NCBI RefSeq assembly: GCF_002849595.1
Contig: NZ_NRQR01000026.1
Location: forward strand, 186,001 to 250,000
Source: Luteimonas rhizosphaerae
GTDB lineage: Bacteria > Pseudomonadota > Gammaproteobacteria > Xanthomonadales > Xanthomonadaceae
DNA: 64,000 nt
Direction of reading: 5' to 3'
The notes beneath the pieces are model-generated. The model was given only the letters and a program-made list of their open reading frames with translations, was not told the origin of the DNA and did not search any database. Shown in pieces: positions 62,376 to 64,000 of the stretch (the stretch's first letter is position 1; the number at the start of each line of letters is the position of its first letter). Made by a program: the position numbers and the translations under genes.

Positions 62376-64000
62376 ATGCATTCGATCGAGGTCGTGCTGG
62401 TGATGCTGCTGGCGGTCGTCGCCAGCGGTTACCTGGCCCGGGTGCTGCCGCGCTGGCTGCCGTTGCCGCTGCCGGTGGTGCAGATCGCGCTCGGCGCGAC
62501 CATCGCCGGCGTCTTCGGCCAGGGGGTGACCCTGGATCCGCACCTGTTTTTCGTGCTGTTCCTGCCGCCGCTGCTGTTCCTCGACGGCTGGCGCATTCCC
62601 AAGGACGGCTTGTTCCGCGACCGCCGCGTGATCCTGCAGCTGGCGCTGGGACTGGTGGTGTTCACCGTCGTCGGCGCGGGTTTCCTGATCCACTGGCTGA
62701 TCCCGGTGATGCCGCTCGCGGTGGCGTTCGCGCTCGCGGCGATCCTGTCGCCGACCGATCCGGTGGCGGTGTCGTCGATCGCGGCGCGCGCGCCGATCCC
62801 CAAGCGCGTCATGCACATCCTCGAAGGCGAGTCGCTGCTCAACGACGCCTCGGGCCTGGTGTGCTTCCGCTTCGCGGTCGCCGCGGCGATGACCGGCACG
62901 TTCTCGCTGGCGTCCGCGTCGCTGACCTTCGTCTGGGTCGCGCTGGCGGGCATCGCGGTCGGCGTGGCGCTGACGATCGCGATCAACCGCGGGCATGCGC
63001 TGATCTCGCGCCTGTTCGGCGAAGAGGCCGGCACGCCGATCCTGATCAGCCTGCTGACGCCGTTCGGCGCGTATCTGATCGCCGAACAGATCGCGGCGTC
63101 GGGCATCCTCGCCGCGGTCGCGGCCGGCATCACGATGAGCTACGTCGAGCTCAGCGGCCGCGCGCTGGCGACCACGCGCGTGCAGCGCGCCGCGGTCTGG
63201 GACACGGTGCAGTTCTCGCTCAACGGCATCATCTTCGTGCTGCTCGGCGAGCAGCTGCCGTGGATCCTGCAGCGCGCGGTCGCATCGGTGCGCGAGGCCG
63301 GCCATGTCGATCCGTGGTGGCTGGCGATCTACGTCGTCGCGATCTACGCCGGCCTGTTCGCGCTGCGCTTCACGTGGGTGTGGGTGACGCTGCGCATCGG
63401 CCTGTACCGCGCGCGGGGCGCGGGCCTGCCGCCGCGCAAGCCCGAATGGCGGCTGGTCGCGGCGATGTCGCTGGCCGGTGTGCGCGGCGCGATCACCCTC
63501 GCCGGCGTGCTGACGCTGCCCCTGCTGTTGCCCGACGGCGCGCCGTTTCCGACCCGCGACCTGGCGATTTTCCTGGCCGCGGCCGTGATCATCCTCTCGC
63601 TGCTGCTCGGCAGCCTCGCGCTGCCGCGCCTGCTGCGCGACCTCGACGTGCCGGAAGCGCGCGACGACGACCGCGAACTCGACCATGCCCGGCACGAGGC
63701 CGCGGTCGCCGCCGTCGCCGCGGTCGAACGCGCGCAGCACGCGCTGCCTGCGGCGACCGCCAATCCCGATCTCTATGCCAGCGCGGCGGTGCGGGTCATG
63801 GCGCTGTACGAGGAGCGGATCAGGCGCGACGGCAGCGGCGGCGTGGACGCCGCCGAGCTGCGGCGCGCCGACGACGCCGAACGCGCCCTGCGTCTCGCCG
63901 GCATGCAGGCCGAGCGACGGCGCGTCTACGAGCTCGCGCGGCAGCGGACGATTTCGGACGAGGTCGCACGGCGGTTGGTGCGGGAGCTGGATCTGCTGGA
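62376..64000 (+). CDS. Na+/H+ antiporter, CPA1 family (3' end outside the window)
   Basis: From ATG 62376 (MHSIEVVLVMLLAVVASGYL) an open frame runs to the window edge (541 codons so far). The CPA1 core is visible: LFFVLFLPPLLFLDGWRIPK, FALAAILSPTDPVAVSSIAA (the ion-binding SPTDPVA segment) and ILEGESLLNDASGLVCFRFA (the ND acidic pair). MSLAGVRGAITLAGVLTLPL follows later. The last part (from about residue 430) is a charged cytosolic coiled region. It exchanges sodium for protons at the inner membrane. The stop codon lies beyond 64000. Confidence 0.92.
   Translation, partial: MHSIEVVLVMLLAVVASGYLARVLPRWLPLPLPVVQIALGATIAGVFGQGVTLDPHLFFVLFLPPLLFLDGWRIPKDGLFRDRRVILQLALGLVVFTVVGAGFLIHWLIPVMPLAVAFALAAILSPTDPVAVSSIAARAPIPKRVMHILEGESLLNDASGLVCFRFAVAAAMTGTFSLASASLTFVWVALAGIAVGVALTIAINRGHALISRLFGEEAGTPILISLLTPFGAYLIAEQIAASGILAAVAAGITMSYVELSGRALATTRVQRAAVWDTVQFSLNGIIFVLLGEQLPWILQRAVASVREAGHVDPWWLAIYVVAIYAGLFALRFTWVWVTLRIGLYRARGAGLPPRKPEWRLVAAMSLAGVRGAITLAGVLTLPLLLPDGAPFPTRDLAIFLAAAVIILSLLLGSLALPRLLRDLDVPEARDDDRELDHARHEAAVAAVAAVERAQHALPAATANPDLYASAAVRVMALYEERIRRDGSGGVDAAELRRADDAERALRLAGMQAERRRVYELARQRTISDEVARRLVRELDLL

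Overview
The window is a very GC-rich (about 70%) Gram-negative chromosome segment. Its protein families fit a member of the Xanthomonadaceae in the Lysobacter/Luteimonas range: OmpA/OmpW-like porin ending in F, Xanthomonas-type DinG, TIGR-type radical SAM/UdgX pair, RcnB, PPOX general-stress proteins, DUF5671, and TGTAGGAGCG-type REP palindromes. This placement is inferred from protein character, not from a marker gene. No rRNA, tRNA, CRISPR array, IS element or phage gene was seen.

Layout. 1-17 kb: a partial membrane sensor, an MFS transporter, a broken histidine kinase, a quinone oxidoreductase/CIA30 pair with a 5'-truncated DUF1264 remnant, small membrane proteins and lipoproteins, a frameshifted PHB-depolymerase-type esterase, a CHASE-GGDEF-EAL protein, and two paralogous 70-residue membrane proteins that share a near-identical upstream element; one of these heads a PPOX stress operon. 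17-30 kb: an outer membrane barrel with a textbook terminator, a zinc metallopeptidase, alpha/beta hydrolase, catalase-family protein, RcnB, a YcaQ-like glycosylase, a transglutaminase, a GAF protein built like a histidine kinase but without kinase residues, CsbD and DinG. 30-43 kb: a Rap1a-type immunity protein, a zinc-ribbon protein, an Rrf2 regulator divergent from a thioredoxin-reductase-like flavoprotein with two palindromes between them, a serine hydrolase, a DODA-type dioxygenase, a large PAS hybrid histidine kinase, DUF72, MFS and PPOX genes. 42-54 kb is almost entirely minus strand: an EEP-family nuclease, glycosyltransferase, aldo/keto reductase, MscS channel, ferric-reductase-like flavocytochrome with CtaG, (plus-strand HemJ), DUF2231, and a cytochrome c oxidase operon with subunits I and III fused. 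54-58 kb: a radical SAM DNA modification/repair protein followed by a DUF4130-UdgX fusion, the most interesting functional pair in the window. 57-64 kb: a PepSY protein, EF-hand protein, TspO-like protein, oligopeptidase A and a partial CPA1 Na+/H+ antiporter.

A striking overall feature is the number of broken reading frames: nine genes out of roughly sixty carry a frameshift, a nonsense codon or a 5' truncation. At least four look like short internal deletions that remove some 10-20 residues and shift the frame; in the PepSY gene the protein's own second repeat shows which residues are gone. This suggests either a draft or metagenome assembly with systematic small deletions or, less likely, a lineage undergoing pseudogene formation. 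Start codons were chosen by ribosome binding site, overlap with the upstream gene and family length.
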